The translations under genes and the position numbers were made by a program. A model generated the notes under the pieces. That model searched no databases and was not told the DNA's origin. It saw nothing but the letters and a program-made list of their open reading frames with translations. Below are positions 7,900 through 16,700 of a stretch of DNA of 36,567 bases, piece by piece (the first letter of the stretch is position 1; each line of letters opens with the position of its first letter). Origin of the DNA: an uncultured Eubacteriales bacterium (GTDB taxonomy: Bacteria > Bacillota > Clostridia > Christensenellales > Aristaeellaceae); contig CADBCX010000006.1 in assembly GCA_902793245.1 (NCBI GenBank), positions 1 to 36,567 on the forward strand, read 5' to 3'.

Positions 7900-9276
7900 T
7901 CAGAAAGTGACGTTCAGGTTTTCCATCGTATCAATCACGACTGTGCAATCGGGCTGAACCCGCTGCATCACCTGCACCATGATGTATTCGGGAATGGCCA
8001 CGCATCCGCCGGTGTAGGGCTTGGCAGGACCCAGGCAGTGCAGGAAAATCGCGGAGCCCCTGCCCGCTGTGCCGTCCTCGTTAAAGCTGATGTTCAGGCA
8101 ATACTGATATTGGTATTCGTAATCCACGATATGTTCGCTGTTTTCCATATCCAGATCGGGATAATCGCTGAGCCTGACCATTTCGTTGTAACGCTGGTTT
8201 TCGTCGCCGGACCAGTAGGTGTCGTTGTCCGCCTGGGTATAAGGCATTGCGCAGCCGGGATCGGCGGCGATGCCGAAAGCCGCGTTGAAATGATACGTGC
8301 CAACGGGCGTCTGGCCGCAGCCTTCCCGGTGATCCTCGTCCAGGCACAGGCCGTTCTTGCCCACATAACCCGGCGTGGACAGAATCTGCTTCCATTGGCC
8401 GTTTTCATCTTTTTCATGCATGGAAACGTAAGCCGTGGTCTTGTCCATGGCTGAAGCCGCCACCACAAAGAGCTGGCTGGTTTCCGGGTTTTGGGCGGCG
8501 GGCAGGGCTTTCACCCAGTCCGGGGAATCCGCCGCGCGCTGGATAGATGCGTGTAGAGACTTCTCTACGGAAGCCCGGCTCACCGGGAAGGTGAAATATG
8601 TGTCCGGGTAGGGCTCGTTTTCCAGGGTAAAGTGCCACCATTCTTCCGCCAGCGGCTTGAACCCGTGACGCAGCATGGCTTCCCGCAGAATCATGCGGTT
8701 TTGATACTGCTCCTCCGTGATGCCGGTGTAGTCCGGGTGGCTCAGTTCCCCGAAATAATCGAAGGCGCCGCCCATGTCCACCTCTTTCTCGGAGGTCATG
8801 TCAAACAGCGTCAGGTCGCCCGTGCTGCCCCGGCTGTGGCCGGAATGCTCCGCGATGTAACCCAGGGGGAAGAGCACGTCCTTTTCCAGCTCGGGATAGA
8901 AATAGGGCTTCATCCGGGTGTCCTCGAAGTCCAGCGCCCAGCGCATGAAATGGGACACCGCCATCTGGGGCCGGTAGGCGTCGAAGATTTTCAGCCGGTA
9001 GCCTTGGGCCTTCACATCGTCGCTGACCTCCTTCAGGGCCTGAGCCGCTTCCTTCGTCAGCAGGGCCACAGGCTGCTCGTAGCCGTCGATGCGGTCGCCC
9101 ACAAAATTGTAGGTGGAATAATACCGGATTTCCAGAATGGCGTCGGGCACGGCGTCCGTCAGCAAGACAAAGTCCGATGCGTCGCCGGACAGATGAACGT
9201 CGCTTTCCGCTTGGGCGGCTGTGCCGCACAGCAAAACCAAAGTCAGCAACAGCACGAAAATGATGGTTTTATCCAT
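7900..9276 (-). CDS. Secreted fusion of VanX-type D-Ala-D-Ala dipeptidase (M15D) and YkuD L,D-transpeptidase
   Basis: A 458-residue exported protein with a signal peptide ending near AQA (residues 21-23). Residues 30-235 form an M15D domain with the full VanX active set: Arg102 in AYRP, zinc ligands His147 and Asp154 in HSRGSTGD, catalytic Glu212 and ligand His215 in EWWHF. Residues 265-455 form a YkuD-type L,D-transpeptidase domain with the His413 region (IFLHCLGP) and catalytic Cys425 in TGGCVAIP. VanX-type enzymes hydrolyse D-Ala-D-Ala; YkuD enzymes form or exchange meso-diaminopimelate cross-links from tetrapeptide stems. One secreted protein thus carries two peptidoglycan-related activities. 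AGGAGG precedes the ATG by about 8 nt. It lies 19 bp after the PreA-like gene. Domains are secure; combined activity is inferred. Confidence 0.88.
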   Translation of the reverse strand: MDKTIIFVLLLTLVLLCGTAAQAESDVHLSGDASDFVLLTDAVPDAILEIRYYSTYNFVGDRIDGYEQPVALLTKEAAQALKEVSDDVKAQGYRLKIFDAYRPQMAVSHFMRWALDFEDTRMKPYFYPELEKDVLFPLGYIAEHSGHSRGSTGDLTLFDMTSEKEVDMGGAFDYFGELSHPDYTGITEEQYQNRMILREAMLRHGFKPLAEEWWHFTLENEPYPDTYFTFPVSRASVEKSLHASIQRAADSPDWVKALPAAQNPETSQLFVVAASAMDKTTAYVSMHEKDENGQWKQILSTPGYVGKNGLCLDEDHREGCGQTPVGTYHFNAAFGIAADPGCAMPYTQADNDTYWSGDENQRYNEMVRLSDYPDLDMENSEHIVDYEYQYQYCLNISFNEDGTAGRGSAIFLHCLGPAKPYTGGCVAIPEYIMVQVMQRVQPDCTVVIDTMENLNVTF

Positions 9277-9295
9277 TGTTATAAACCTCCTGGTT

Positions 9296-10822
9296 TTATA
9301 CTGTGAGCTGATCTGCTTTTTTGGCAGGCAGGACTCTCTTTTTTCCGGGGGCTATGGCCCGCTGGGGACAAACCAGAATGCACAGATGGCAGCCAACGCA
9401 CTTCTTTCCGTCCAGCCTGGGGCGGCGTTTCGCATCCAGGTGAATTGCCTGATGCCCGCCGTCCGCGCAGGAAATCATGCAGCGGCCGCAGCCGATGCAG
9501 CGCTCCGGGCTGAATTGGGGGAAAATCACCGTATCCCGTTCCAGGGTGTCGGTTGTGGGGCTCAGGGAATCCAGGCCCAGGCCAACAGCCTCCTTCACGG
9601 TTTTCAGGCCCTTTTCGGCCAGGTATAGGTTCAGGCCCGCTTTCAGGTCGTCGATGATGCGATAGCCGTACTGCATCACGGCGGTGGTCACCTGGACGGA
9701 GCCGCCGCCCAGCAGGATAAATTCCAGCGCGTCCCGCCAGGTTTCCACGCCGCCCATGGCGGACAGGTGCATCCCCCTGAGCGCCGGATTCTGGCCCAAT
9801 TCCGCAATGAACCGCAGCGCGATGGGCTTGACGGCGTTGCCACTGTATCCGCCCACGGCGCTGTGTCCATGCACGGCGGGCGCGGCCACATAGGTATGCA
9901 TATTGATGCCCGTGATGGATTTGATGGTATTGATGGCGGCGATGCCGTCCGCGCCGCCGCGCTTTGCCGCTTCCGCCGCAGGGCTCATATTGGCCACGTT
10001 CGGGGTCAGCTTGGCCAGCACGGGGATATGGCAGGCGCGTTTGGCGGCGGCGGTGAAGCGCTCCACAAGCTCCGGCACCTGGCCGATATCCGATCCCAAT
10101 CCGCCCTCCGCCATGTTGGGGCAGGAAAAGTTGAGCTCCACCGCGTCCGCACCGTTTTCTTCGCACAGCCGGGCCAGCTCGCCCCATTCCTGTTCGTTCT
10201 GGCCCATGATGGAGGCCAGGATAAACTTGGTGGGATACTTTTCTTTCAGCCTGCGGAAGATATCCATGTTCTCCGCCACGCTGTGGTCGGACAGCTGTTC
10301 GATGTTCTTAAAGCCGATGATGCTGCCATCGCTGCCGGAAACGGCGGAGAAGCGCGGGGAGGCTTCGTGGATGTCCAGCGTGCAGATGGTTTTGAAGCAT
10401 ACGCCCGCCCAGCCCGCGTCAAAAGCCCGGGCGCACATGTCGTAGGTGCTGGCCACCACGGAGGAGGACAGCAGGAAAGGGTTTTCCAGCGGGATGCCGC
10501 ACAGGTCGCATTTCAGCCGGTCTTCGTTTTCCGGAAGCGACGTTTCGCACTCCGGCTTCACCTGGTAATACAGCCGGTTGACCAGATCGCGGATAGCCAC
10601 CTCGCCCGCCCGCGCGCAGGCCCGTTCGCAAGGCGCGGGGCAGGTGAGGCAGGGATTCGTTTCCGGCAGGCGCTGGGCGGCGGTCTGTTCATTCAGGAAC
10701 CAGACGCTCCGCAGCAGGGACGCCGGTTTTACCTTCTCACAAACAGCGTCGCAGGGCGCGTCGGCGCACAGCGCACAGCGGATCATGTCGGAACGCTTTA
10801 GGATGGGATGTATTTGCAGCAT
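9296..10822 (-). CDS. PreA-like dihydropyrimidine dehydrogenase-type FMN/Fe-S oxidoreductase with N-terminal PreT-like Fe-S domain
   Basis: A 508-residue protein with three parts. Residues 12-90 carry two Cys sets (16/19/24/28 and 58/61/65/69) of the type found at the N-terminus of PreT, GltD and mammalian DPD. Residues 105-400 are a dihydroorotate-dehydrogenase-like FMN barrel (VELNFSCPN, LAKLTPNV, GGADGIAAIN, SAMGGVET). Residues 440-490 hold a two-[4Fe-4S] ferredoxin module (Cys442/445/448/452 and 475/478/481/485). PreA, with PreT, reduces uracil and thymine using NADH. Here the Fe-S part of PreT is fused directly to PreA, but the flavin/NAD part is missing. The position of the mammalian DPD active-site Cys aligns with Ile246 (GSDIGQ), so the pyrimidine substrate is uncertain. 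It is followed closely by the VanX-YkuD gene. Confidence 0.82.
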   Translation of the reverse strand: MLQIHPILKRSDMIRCALCADAPCDAVCEKVKPASLLRSVWFLNEQTAAQRLPETNPCLTCPAPCERACARAGEVAIRDLVNRLYYQVKPECETSLPENEDRLKCDLCGIPLENPFLLSSSVVASTYDMCARAFDAGWAGVCFKTICTLDIHEASPRFSAVSGSDGSIIGFKNIEQLSDHSVAENMDIFRRLKEKYPTKFILASIMGQNEQEWGELARLCEENGADAVELNFSCPNMAEGGLGSDIGQVPELVERFTAAAKRACHIPVLAKLTPNVANMSPAAEAAKRGGADGIAAINTIKSITGINMHTYVAAPAVHGHSAVGGYSGNAVKPIALRFIAELGQNPALRGMHLSAMGGVETWRDALEFILLGGGSVQVTTAVMQYGYRIIDDLKAGLNLYLAEKGLKTVKEAVGLGLDSLSPTTDTLERDTVIFPQFSPERCIGCGRCMISCADGGHQAIHLDAKRRPRLDGKKCVGCHLCILVCPQRAIAPGKKRVLPAKKADQLTV

Positions 10823-10856
10823 ACTTTCCTCCTTCGGATCGTTTCCATGGGGATGG

Positions 10857-11342
10857 TCAGATTCTGAATATTTCTTTTCGCTTCAGCAAAACCGTCGCCA
10901 GCATTTCTCCAAGGAGATAATAGCCGACGACCTCGCCGATCGCCACATATAGCATGATCAGGTACAAAGGCATGTCAATGCCGTATCCGTACCGAAGCAC
11001 GAGCGGAATGATGACCGTATTGGCCGCGACAGCGGGGATGGGCACGAGCCAGCGGTTTTTGCGCAGAACATAGCCCAGAGCGGCGCCGATCAGGGTTGCC
11101 AGGCTTCCAAACACCACGTCCCACACAATGGCGCCGCCCAGGATGTTTGCCAGAACGCAGCCCACAAACAGGCCGGGAATCGCCACCGGCGTAAACAAAG
11201 GCAGGATTGTCAGCGCTTCAGCTACCCGCACCTGCACTGCGCCGAAGGAAATCGGCGCAAAAATCATCGTAAGCGCAACATACAAAGCGGCGATTGCGGC
11301 GCCTTGAGAAATCAATAAAGCCGTCTGATTTTTCCGTTTCAT
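10857..11342 (-). CDS. queT: QueT-family transporter (ECF S component, queuosine precursor uptake)
   Basis: A 161-residue membrane protein with about five hydrophobic helices. It shows the QueT family start (a helix ending ALTMIFAPISFGAVQVR) followed by AEALTILP and GLFVGCVLAN. QueT proteins are substrate-binding subunits that work with a shared ECF energising module to import queuosine precursors; that module is not in this window. No preQ1 riboswitch was recognised upstream, only a nested hairpin in the gap after the STAS gene. The ribosome binding site GGAAGGA is moderate. The downstream PreA-like gene is 34 bp away. Confidence 0.87.
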   Translation of the reverse strand: MKRKNQTALLISQGAAIAALYVALTMIFAPISFGAVQVRVAEALTILPLFTPVAIPGLFVGCVLANILGGAIVWDVVFGSLATLIGAALGYVLRKNRWLVPIPAVAANTVIIPLVLRYGYGIDMPLYLIMLYVAIGEVVGYYLLGEMLATVLLKRKEIFRI

Positions 11343-11362
11343 TTTCTTCCTTCCGCTTTCGC

Positions 11363-11406
11363 GCCGGGCGTTTCCCGGACAGCAGCCTTCAAGCTGTCCG
11401 CCCGGC
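11363..11406 (-). other. Nested hairpin between the STAS gene and queT
   Basis: An outer 8-bp stem (11363-11370 with 11399-11406) encloses a 6-bp stem (11378-11383 with 11393-11398), with a 7-nt bulge on one side. On the minus strand no T-tract follows, so it is not a standard terminator; it may adjust transcript levels between the STAS gene and queT. Fold inferred by eye only. Confidence 0.4.
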
Positions 11407-11412
11407 TCTGGC

Positions 11413-11709
11413 TTACGCTATCGTCAGAATATCGCTGAAGCCGGTCACTTCAAACACTTCAGAAACGATCTCGTTGACGTGGATAACCTTCATACCGCCC
11501 TTCCCGGCCATGGCTTTATGGGCGGACAGGAGCACCCGCAGACCGGCGGAAGAAATGTAATCCAGTTTGCTGAAATCCAGAATCAGGCTTTCCGCGCCGT
11601 CCAGAGAAGAATTCAATTCCTGTTCCAGTTCCGGCGCGGTCATGGTGTCCAGGCGGCCTTCCAGCGCCAGGGTCAGTTCGTTTCCGTTTAATGTTTTTTG
11701 AATGGTCAT
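11413..11709 (-). CDS. STAS-domain anti-sigma factor antagonist (SpoIIAA/RsbV-like)
   Basis: A 98-residue single STAS domain with the typical order: an EGRLDTMTAPELE strand and helix, then LILDFSKLDYISSAGLRVLL, then a C-terminal helix. The phosphorylatable serine is expected in YISSAGL (Ser53/Ser54). Unphosphorylated STAS proteins bind RsbW-type kinases and free their targets; RsbU-type phosphatases reset them. Both partners are encoded downstream on the same strand, separated by three metabolic genes. The ATG has a strong AGGAGG site. It appears to be the first gene of the minus-strand run that ends at 3518. Confidence 0.92.
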   Translation of the reverse strand: MTIQKTLNGNELTLALEGRLDTMTAPELEQELNSSLDGAESLILDFSKLDYISSAGLRVLLSAHKAMAGKGGMKVIHVNEIVSEVFEVTGFSDILTIA

Positions 11710-11777
11710 GATTCTTTCCTCCTGTTCGATTTACTGCTTTTGCCGTGAGAATACTGTACAAAACTGAGTCCGATAAA

Positions 11778-11786
11778 AGTATACCA
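11778..11786 (-). promoter_or_regulatory. Extended -10 promoter upstream of the STAS gene
   Basis: Read on the minus strand: TGG followed by TATACT (11778-11783), about 70 bp before the STAS start codon. The hexamer 17 bp upstream (TAGCAA) is a poor -35 box, so this would depend on the extended -10. The same TGG-TATACT box occurs before the FHA gene at 21117. Confidence 0.45.
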
Positions 11787-11910
11787 TGAATCAGCCCGAA
11801 TTGCTATGATAAATTTTTTACGGATGATGATTTCGGATGATTTGACGCGGCGCAGCGTATAGTACTTTTCTTTTTTAAATTCTTAAGATTTTAAAAGAAG
11901 AATAGTTGAG

Positions 11911-11943
11911 AAAAGGGGGGCTGTCTCACAAGGAAACAGCCCC
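11911..11943 (-). terminator. Rho-independent terminator of the 5'-nucleotidase gene
   Basis: An 8-bp stem (GGGGCTGT at 11917-11924 with ACAGCCCC at 11936-11943) and an 11-nt loop. On the minus strand it is followed by CCTTTTCT. It lies 32 bp downstream of the stop at 11976. The rest of the gap up to 11709 is AT-rich and holds only the STAS promoter. Confidence 0.7.
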
Positions 11944-11975
11944 TCTGCTGTGGGTGGGTTCTTTGAGGATTCGTT

Positions 11976-13646
11976 TTATTCCGCGTTGACGGAAACGATG
12001 CGGCCCTGGCCGTAGGGTTCTTCGTAGCCCTCGCCCACGACGCCGCCCAGGGTGCCGGTGATGTAGTCGATGAGCACCTGGTTGTCCAGCTTCACGGACT
12101 GCTGCAGCACGTTGCAGCCGGCGAACATGGTGTAGCCGTCGCCGTTTTCCAGCAGCTGATAGTCATGGGAAGCGATCTTGTAGATTTTTTCGGGATCGAT
12201 AGGTTCGCCGCCCACCTTCACGTTGCGCACGCGGCGTTCCATGGTTTCGTCCACATGGTCGAACATCTGGTTATCGTCCTGCACGCAGGGGGAAGGAATG
12301 GTGGAGTCATACTCGAAGGTCAGGCCCGCCACATGGTCAAAGCCGCCAAACTCGCCGGGCAGGGAGTGCACGGACCATTCCAGCGCGTCCAACACCTGCT
12401 GGCCGGTGGCTTCGATGACGGTGAGGCTGTTGCCGAAGGGATGCACTTTCAGGATGTCGTTCAGGGTGATGTCGCCCTTCTTGATGGCCACGCGGATGCC
12501 GCCGCCGTTGACGAAAGCGATGTCCGCATCACCGGACTGATCCAGGTAAGCGTCGGCGCACAGGTCGCCCAGGTTGGTTTCCGTGCGGCGGATGATACGG
12601 ATGGCCTTGCCGTCTTCGGTCTTGGCCACAGGATCGTAGATGATCAGATCCGCAGTGGTGGAAGCGACCACTTCCTGCAGCTTGGCGTTCAGCACGTCAG
12701 AGGCGGCGGAAACCGCTTCGCTGACGGCGTTCTTCAGGCCCAGCAGCTTGGGCGCGGCGGTTTTCTGGTTCCAGGTATACAGTTCGGCGGAAATCTTGCC
12801 GTCGGTGGTGATGGTCACCGCGCCGATATTCTCCATCTTGGTGCCGCAGGCGCTGCGGATGACGTCCTGGCCGTCCTTGTTCTTCATCACAACCTGGTTC
12901 GTGTCGTGGGAATGGCCGTCCAGCATGACGTCGATGCCGGTGGTATTACCGAGCACGTCGCTGTACTTCCAGGGGGTGCACTCTTCTTCGTCACCCAGGT
13001 GGCCCATCAGGATCACGTACTGCGCGCCTTCAGCCCGGGCGTCGTCCACAGCCTTCTGGACGGCGGCGTACACCGCTTCGCCAGTTTCATCCTGCTGCAT
13101 GAAGCCGTAAATGAAATTTCCATTTTCATCCTTGAAATACCGGGGCGTGGAAGAGCGCGGGGTCGTGGGGGTGGTGACGCCCACGAAAGCGATCTTCACG
13201 CCGTCAAATTCCTTGATGACGTAGGGCTGGAACACCAGCTCGCCTTCCTTGTTGAAGTTGACACTGATGTAGGGGAAGCTGGCCTTCTTGGTCAGCTCCA
13301 GGAAGCGCTCCATGCCGTAGTCGAATTCATGGTTGCCGGGAATGGCGATGTCGTAGCCCACGGTGTTCATGATGTCGATGAGGGCTTCGCCCTTGGTCAT
13401 GGTGCCGATGGGTTCGCCCTGGACGGCGTCGCCGTCGTCCACCAGCAGCACATAGTTATCAGCGGAGAGGCTTTCCTTGATTGCGTACAGTCCGGCGTAG
13501 CCCCAGCCCTGGTCGATGCCGCAGTGCACGTCGCTGGTGTACAGGATCACCAGGTTCTTTTGCAGCGCGGGAGCGGCGGCTTCCTCGGCAACGGCCACGC
13601 TGACCAGCAGGGCAAGCGCAAGCAGCAGGGTCAATAATTTCTTCAT
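11976..13646 (-). CDS. Secreted 5'-nucleotidase / 2',3'-cyclic-nucleotide phosphodiesterase family protein
   Basis: A 556-residue exported metallophosphoesterase with a signal peptide ending near AVA (residues 18-20). The N-terminal calcineurin-like domain has the metal residues in TSDVHCG (Asp39, His41), VDDGD (Asp73), GNHEFDYG (Asn105, His106), MGHLGDE (His216) and DGHSHD (His245, His247). The C-terminal 5'_nucleotid_C domain shows NLGDLCADAYL, FVNGGGIR and LKVHPFGNSL, which contact the nucleotide. UshA and YfkN relatives release phosphate and nucleosides from nucleotides outside the membrane; the exact substrate is not set by sequence. No sorting signal or anchor is visible at the C-terminus. 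It has its own promoter and terminator. AGGAGG lies upstream of the ATG. Confidence 0.92.
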   Translation of the reverse strand: MKKLLTLLLALALLVSVAVAEEAAAPALQKNLVILYTSDVHCGIDQGWGYAGLYAIKESLSADNYVLLVDDGDAVQGEPIGTMTKGEALIDIMNTVGYDIAIPGNHEFDYGMERFLELTKKASFPYISVNFNKEGELVFQPYVIKEFDGVKIAFVGVTTPTTPRSSTPRYFKDENGNFIYGFMQQDETGEAVYAAVQKAVDDARAEGAQYVILMGHLGDEEECTPWKYSDVLGNTTGIDVMLDGHSHDTNQVVMKNKDGQDVIRSACGTKMENIGAVTITTDGKISAELYTWNQKTAAPKLLGLKNAVSEAVSAASDVLNAKLQEVVASTTADLIIYDPVAKTEDGKAIRIIRRTETNLGDLCADAYLDQSGDADIAFVNGGGIRVAIKKGDITLNDILKVHPFGNSLTVIEATGQQVLDALEWSVHSLPGEFGGFDHVAGLTFEYDSTIPSPCVQDDNQMFDHVDETMERRVRNVKVGGEPIDPEKIYKIASHDYQLLENGDGYTMFAGCNVLQQSVKLDNQVLIDYITGTLGGVVGEGYEEPYGQGRIVSVNAE

Positions 13647-13691
13647 GTTTTTTCCTCCTCTGAACGATTTGCAATCTGCATTGCTGACTCT

Positions 13692-13720
13692 ATTTTACTT
13701 CAAAAAGCGCTGTTTTTCAA
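13692..13720 (-). promoter_or_regulatory. Sigma-A promoter of the 5'-nucleotidase gene
   Basis: Read on the minus strand: TTGAAA (13715-13720), a 17-bp spacer, then TAAAAT (13692-13697). The start codon follows about 45 bp after the -10 box. Confidence 0.72.
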
Positions 13721-13777
13721 GAAGCGCGCGCCAATTTCGACAGATTTTGTTCGGCCTGCATCCCAGGATTGTTTCGC

Positions 13778-16700
13778 TTATTCTCCGGAGCGGCGAATGA
13801 GCCGGGCCAGGGTCTCGTAGAGGCGTTCCGGTTCCACGGGCTTGGAGAGGTGGGCGTTCATGCCGGCCTGCAGGGAGCGCTGCACGTCGTCATCGAAGGC
13901 GTTGGCGGTCATGGCGATGATGGGAATCGTCTTGGCGTCGGGCCGGTCTGAAGCGCGAAGCGTCCGCGTCGCTTCCAGGCCGTCCATCACCGGCATGCGC
14001 ACGTCCATCAGCACAGCGTCGTAATACCCTTCGGGATGGCTGCGGAACATGTCGACGGCGATCTGGCCGTTTTCGGCGCGTTCGCCCGCGATGCCTTCCA
14101 TATCCAGAATGTCGATCAGGATTTCCGCGTTGATTTCCATATCCTCCGCCAGCAGGACGCGGCAGCCCTCCAGCCCGGAAGATGTGCTTTCCGGCTCGGG
14201 CGCGCTTTCCCCGGCGGGCTCGCCGTCCGCGTCATGGCCGCGGAGGCTCAGGATATGCTGGATCTCGTGCAGTAGGCTGTCGGTGAACAGCGGCTTGGAC
14301 ATAATGCCGTCCACGCCGATGGCCTTGCATTCGTCCTGGATTTCTTCCCAGCTGTAGCCGGTCAGCACGATGACGGCGGTCTCGCCATGGTCAAAGGCGC
14401 GGATGGCCCGGGTCAGTTCCAGGCCGTCCATACCGGGCATCTTATAGTCCGTCAGCACGATGTGATAGGGCATGCCCTGCTCTTTGCGCTTGAGGATCCG
14501 GGCAATGGCCTCTTCGCCCGTGCTGGCCAGGTCGGCTTCGATACCGATGGCGTTGGCCACCAGCTTGGCGTGCTCGCAGGCCACTTCGTCGTCGTCCACC
14601 ACAAGCACCCGCAGGTTCTTTGGCAGGCTGCCGCCGTGCTCGTCGTTCACGCTCCTGCGGGATGATTTCAGCGTGACGGTCACGGTGAAGGTGGTGCCCA
14701 CGCCCTTTTCGCTCTCCACCTCAATATCGCCGTTCATCATGTTGACGATATTCTTGGTGATGGCCATGCCCAGGCCGGTGCTGCCGTATTTGTTGGACGT
14801 GCCGGAATTCTCCTGGGAGAAGGCGTCGAAGATTTTCGGGATATACTCCTTGCTCATGCCGATGCCGGTGTCCGCAATGGTGAAGCGCAGCGTGCAGTAG
14901 CCCTCGAACTGGGCGGTCTGCTCCACGGTGAAGGCGACGCTGCCGGGGGACGGGGTGAATTTGACGGCGTTGCCCAGGATGTTGATGAGCACCTGCTTGA
15001 GCTTCATATCGTCGCCGATGTAAAAGTCGTTCACATGGCCGACGATGTGGCAGTCAAAGTCCAGGCCCTTGTCGGCGCACTGGCCGTTGATCATCACGTT
15101 GATCTGATCCAGGAAATCCCGGAAGCTGAACTCTTCGTTTTTCAGCACCATACGGCCCGACTCGATGCGGCTCATGTCCAGGATATCGTTGATGAGGCCC
15201 AGCAGGTGTTTGGCGCTGGCCCCGATCTTTTCCAGCTGTTCCCGGGTGTGGGGCGTCAGGGTGGGGTCTTTGAGCGCGATGTTGTCCAGGCCGATGATGG
15301 CGTTCATGGGCGTTCTGATTTCATGGCTCATGTTGGACAGGAAGCTGGTTTTCGCGCGGCTGTTTTCCTCCGCCAGCACCTTCTCCACTTCCATCTGCCT
15401 TTCCCGCTTCTGCATGAGCGAATAGATGTAGAAGAGCATCGCCAGCGCGGCCACGATCAGCCCGGTCTGCATCAGGCTGGTCAGCTTCAGGGATTTGGCG
15501 ATCGCATCCAGCCGTTCCGTCAGGTATCGGGCCACAGGCTTGGTGGCGGTGGATTCAATATCAATGCCCTCGTCCCGCAGCCGTTCGGTGTAATAGGTCT
15601 GGATGGGCGTGACGACATCTTCCGTGGTGGCTTCCACGGCCTGGCGCATCCAGACGGTGGAGGTGAAAATGATCAGCGTCAGGAGCACGATCCAGGTCAC
15701 GGTGGAACGGCCCAGCCTGTGCGTGCTGTCCCTGCGGAACGCGAACAGGAAGAAAGCGAAGCCCAGGATGCCCCACGCGGCCAGAATCAGATAGGATTCC
15801 GTGGAAAGGGCGGTCACGTCGATCAGGTGGGGGATGAGGAAATAAAGGATGAACAGCAGGGACACTGCCAGCCCGGCGAAGCCCGTGATGATATACAGCG
15901 TTTTTTTCTTCTTCCTGGCCGCCCGGAGCGCGGAGGCGGAAGCATAGGCGTAGGCGATGGTCGCGCCCACGGTGGTCACGTCCACGATCCAACTGACGGC
16001 GGTGCGGCCCAGGAAGGGCAGCGGCACGGAAACGGCCAGCAGGAACAGGATGGCGTTGCGGGGCGAACGGTTGCCGTCCAGCCTGCCAAACCAGCGGGGC
16101 AGCATATTGTCCCCCGCCAGGGAGTACAGCAGGCGGCTGGAGGCGATGTAATTGCCGATCAGGCCCGTCAGGATGGCCGCGATGGTGGTCAGGCCCAGCA
16201 GCGCTTTGCCGAAATTGCCCATCACGGTTTCCGCGGCAAAGAAGGTGGGCAGGCCTTCCACGCCCTCATAGCTGCCCAGATTGCCGATGTATTCCGCCCA
16301 GGAGGATACGCCCTCCGGCAGCACGGAAGCGCCCAGCAGGCCCAGCATGGCATAGGCCGCTCCGCTGGTGACTACGGCGACGGCAAGGATCAGGAAGGTT
16401 TTTTTGTGGGAGAACCTGAACTCTTCCGCGGAGTGGGAGATAGACTCAAAGCCTACGAAAGCCCAGGGCGCCAGGGCGATGATGGTGAATACGCCTGTAG
16501 CGGGATTCTTGTCCGGCGGGAAGTCCGGCTGGAGAAAGCCTTCCTCGCCCGCCCTGCTGCCCATGACGGCGATAAAGCACACCGTGATGCCCACGATCAG
16601 CAGCAGCGCCATCAAGCTCTGCATTCGCCTGGCGGCGTTCACGCGCAGGCAGACGACCGCGCCGATGGCAAGGGCGGCGATTGCCAGCAGCAATTCGCCC

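Noticed and set aside
11343..11412. preQ1 riboswitch before queT
   Set aside because: The short H-type pseudoknot with an A-rich tail is missing; only a GC-rich nested stem is there.
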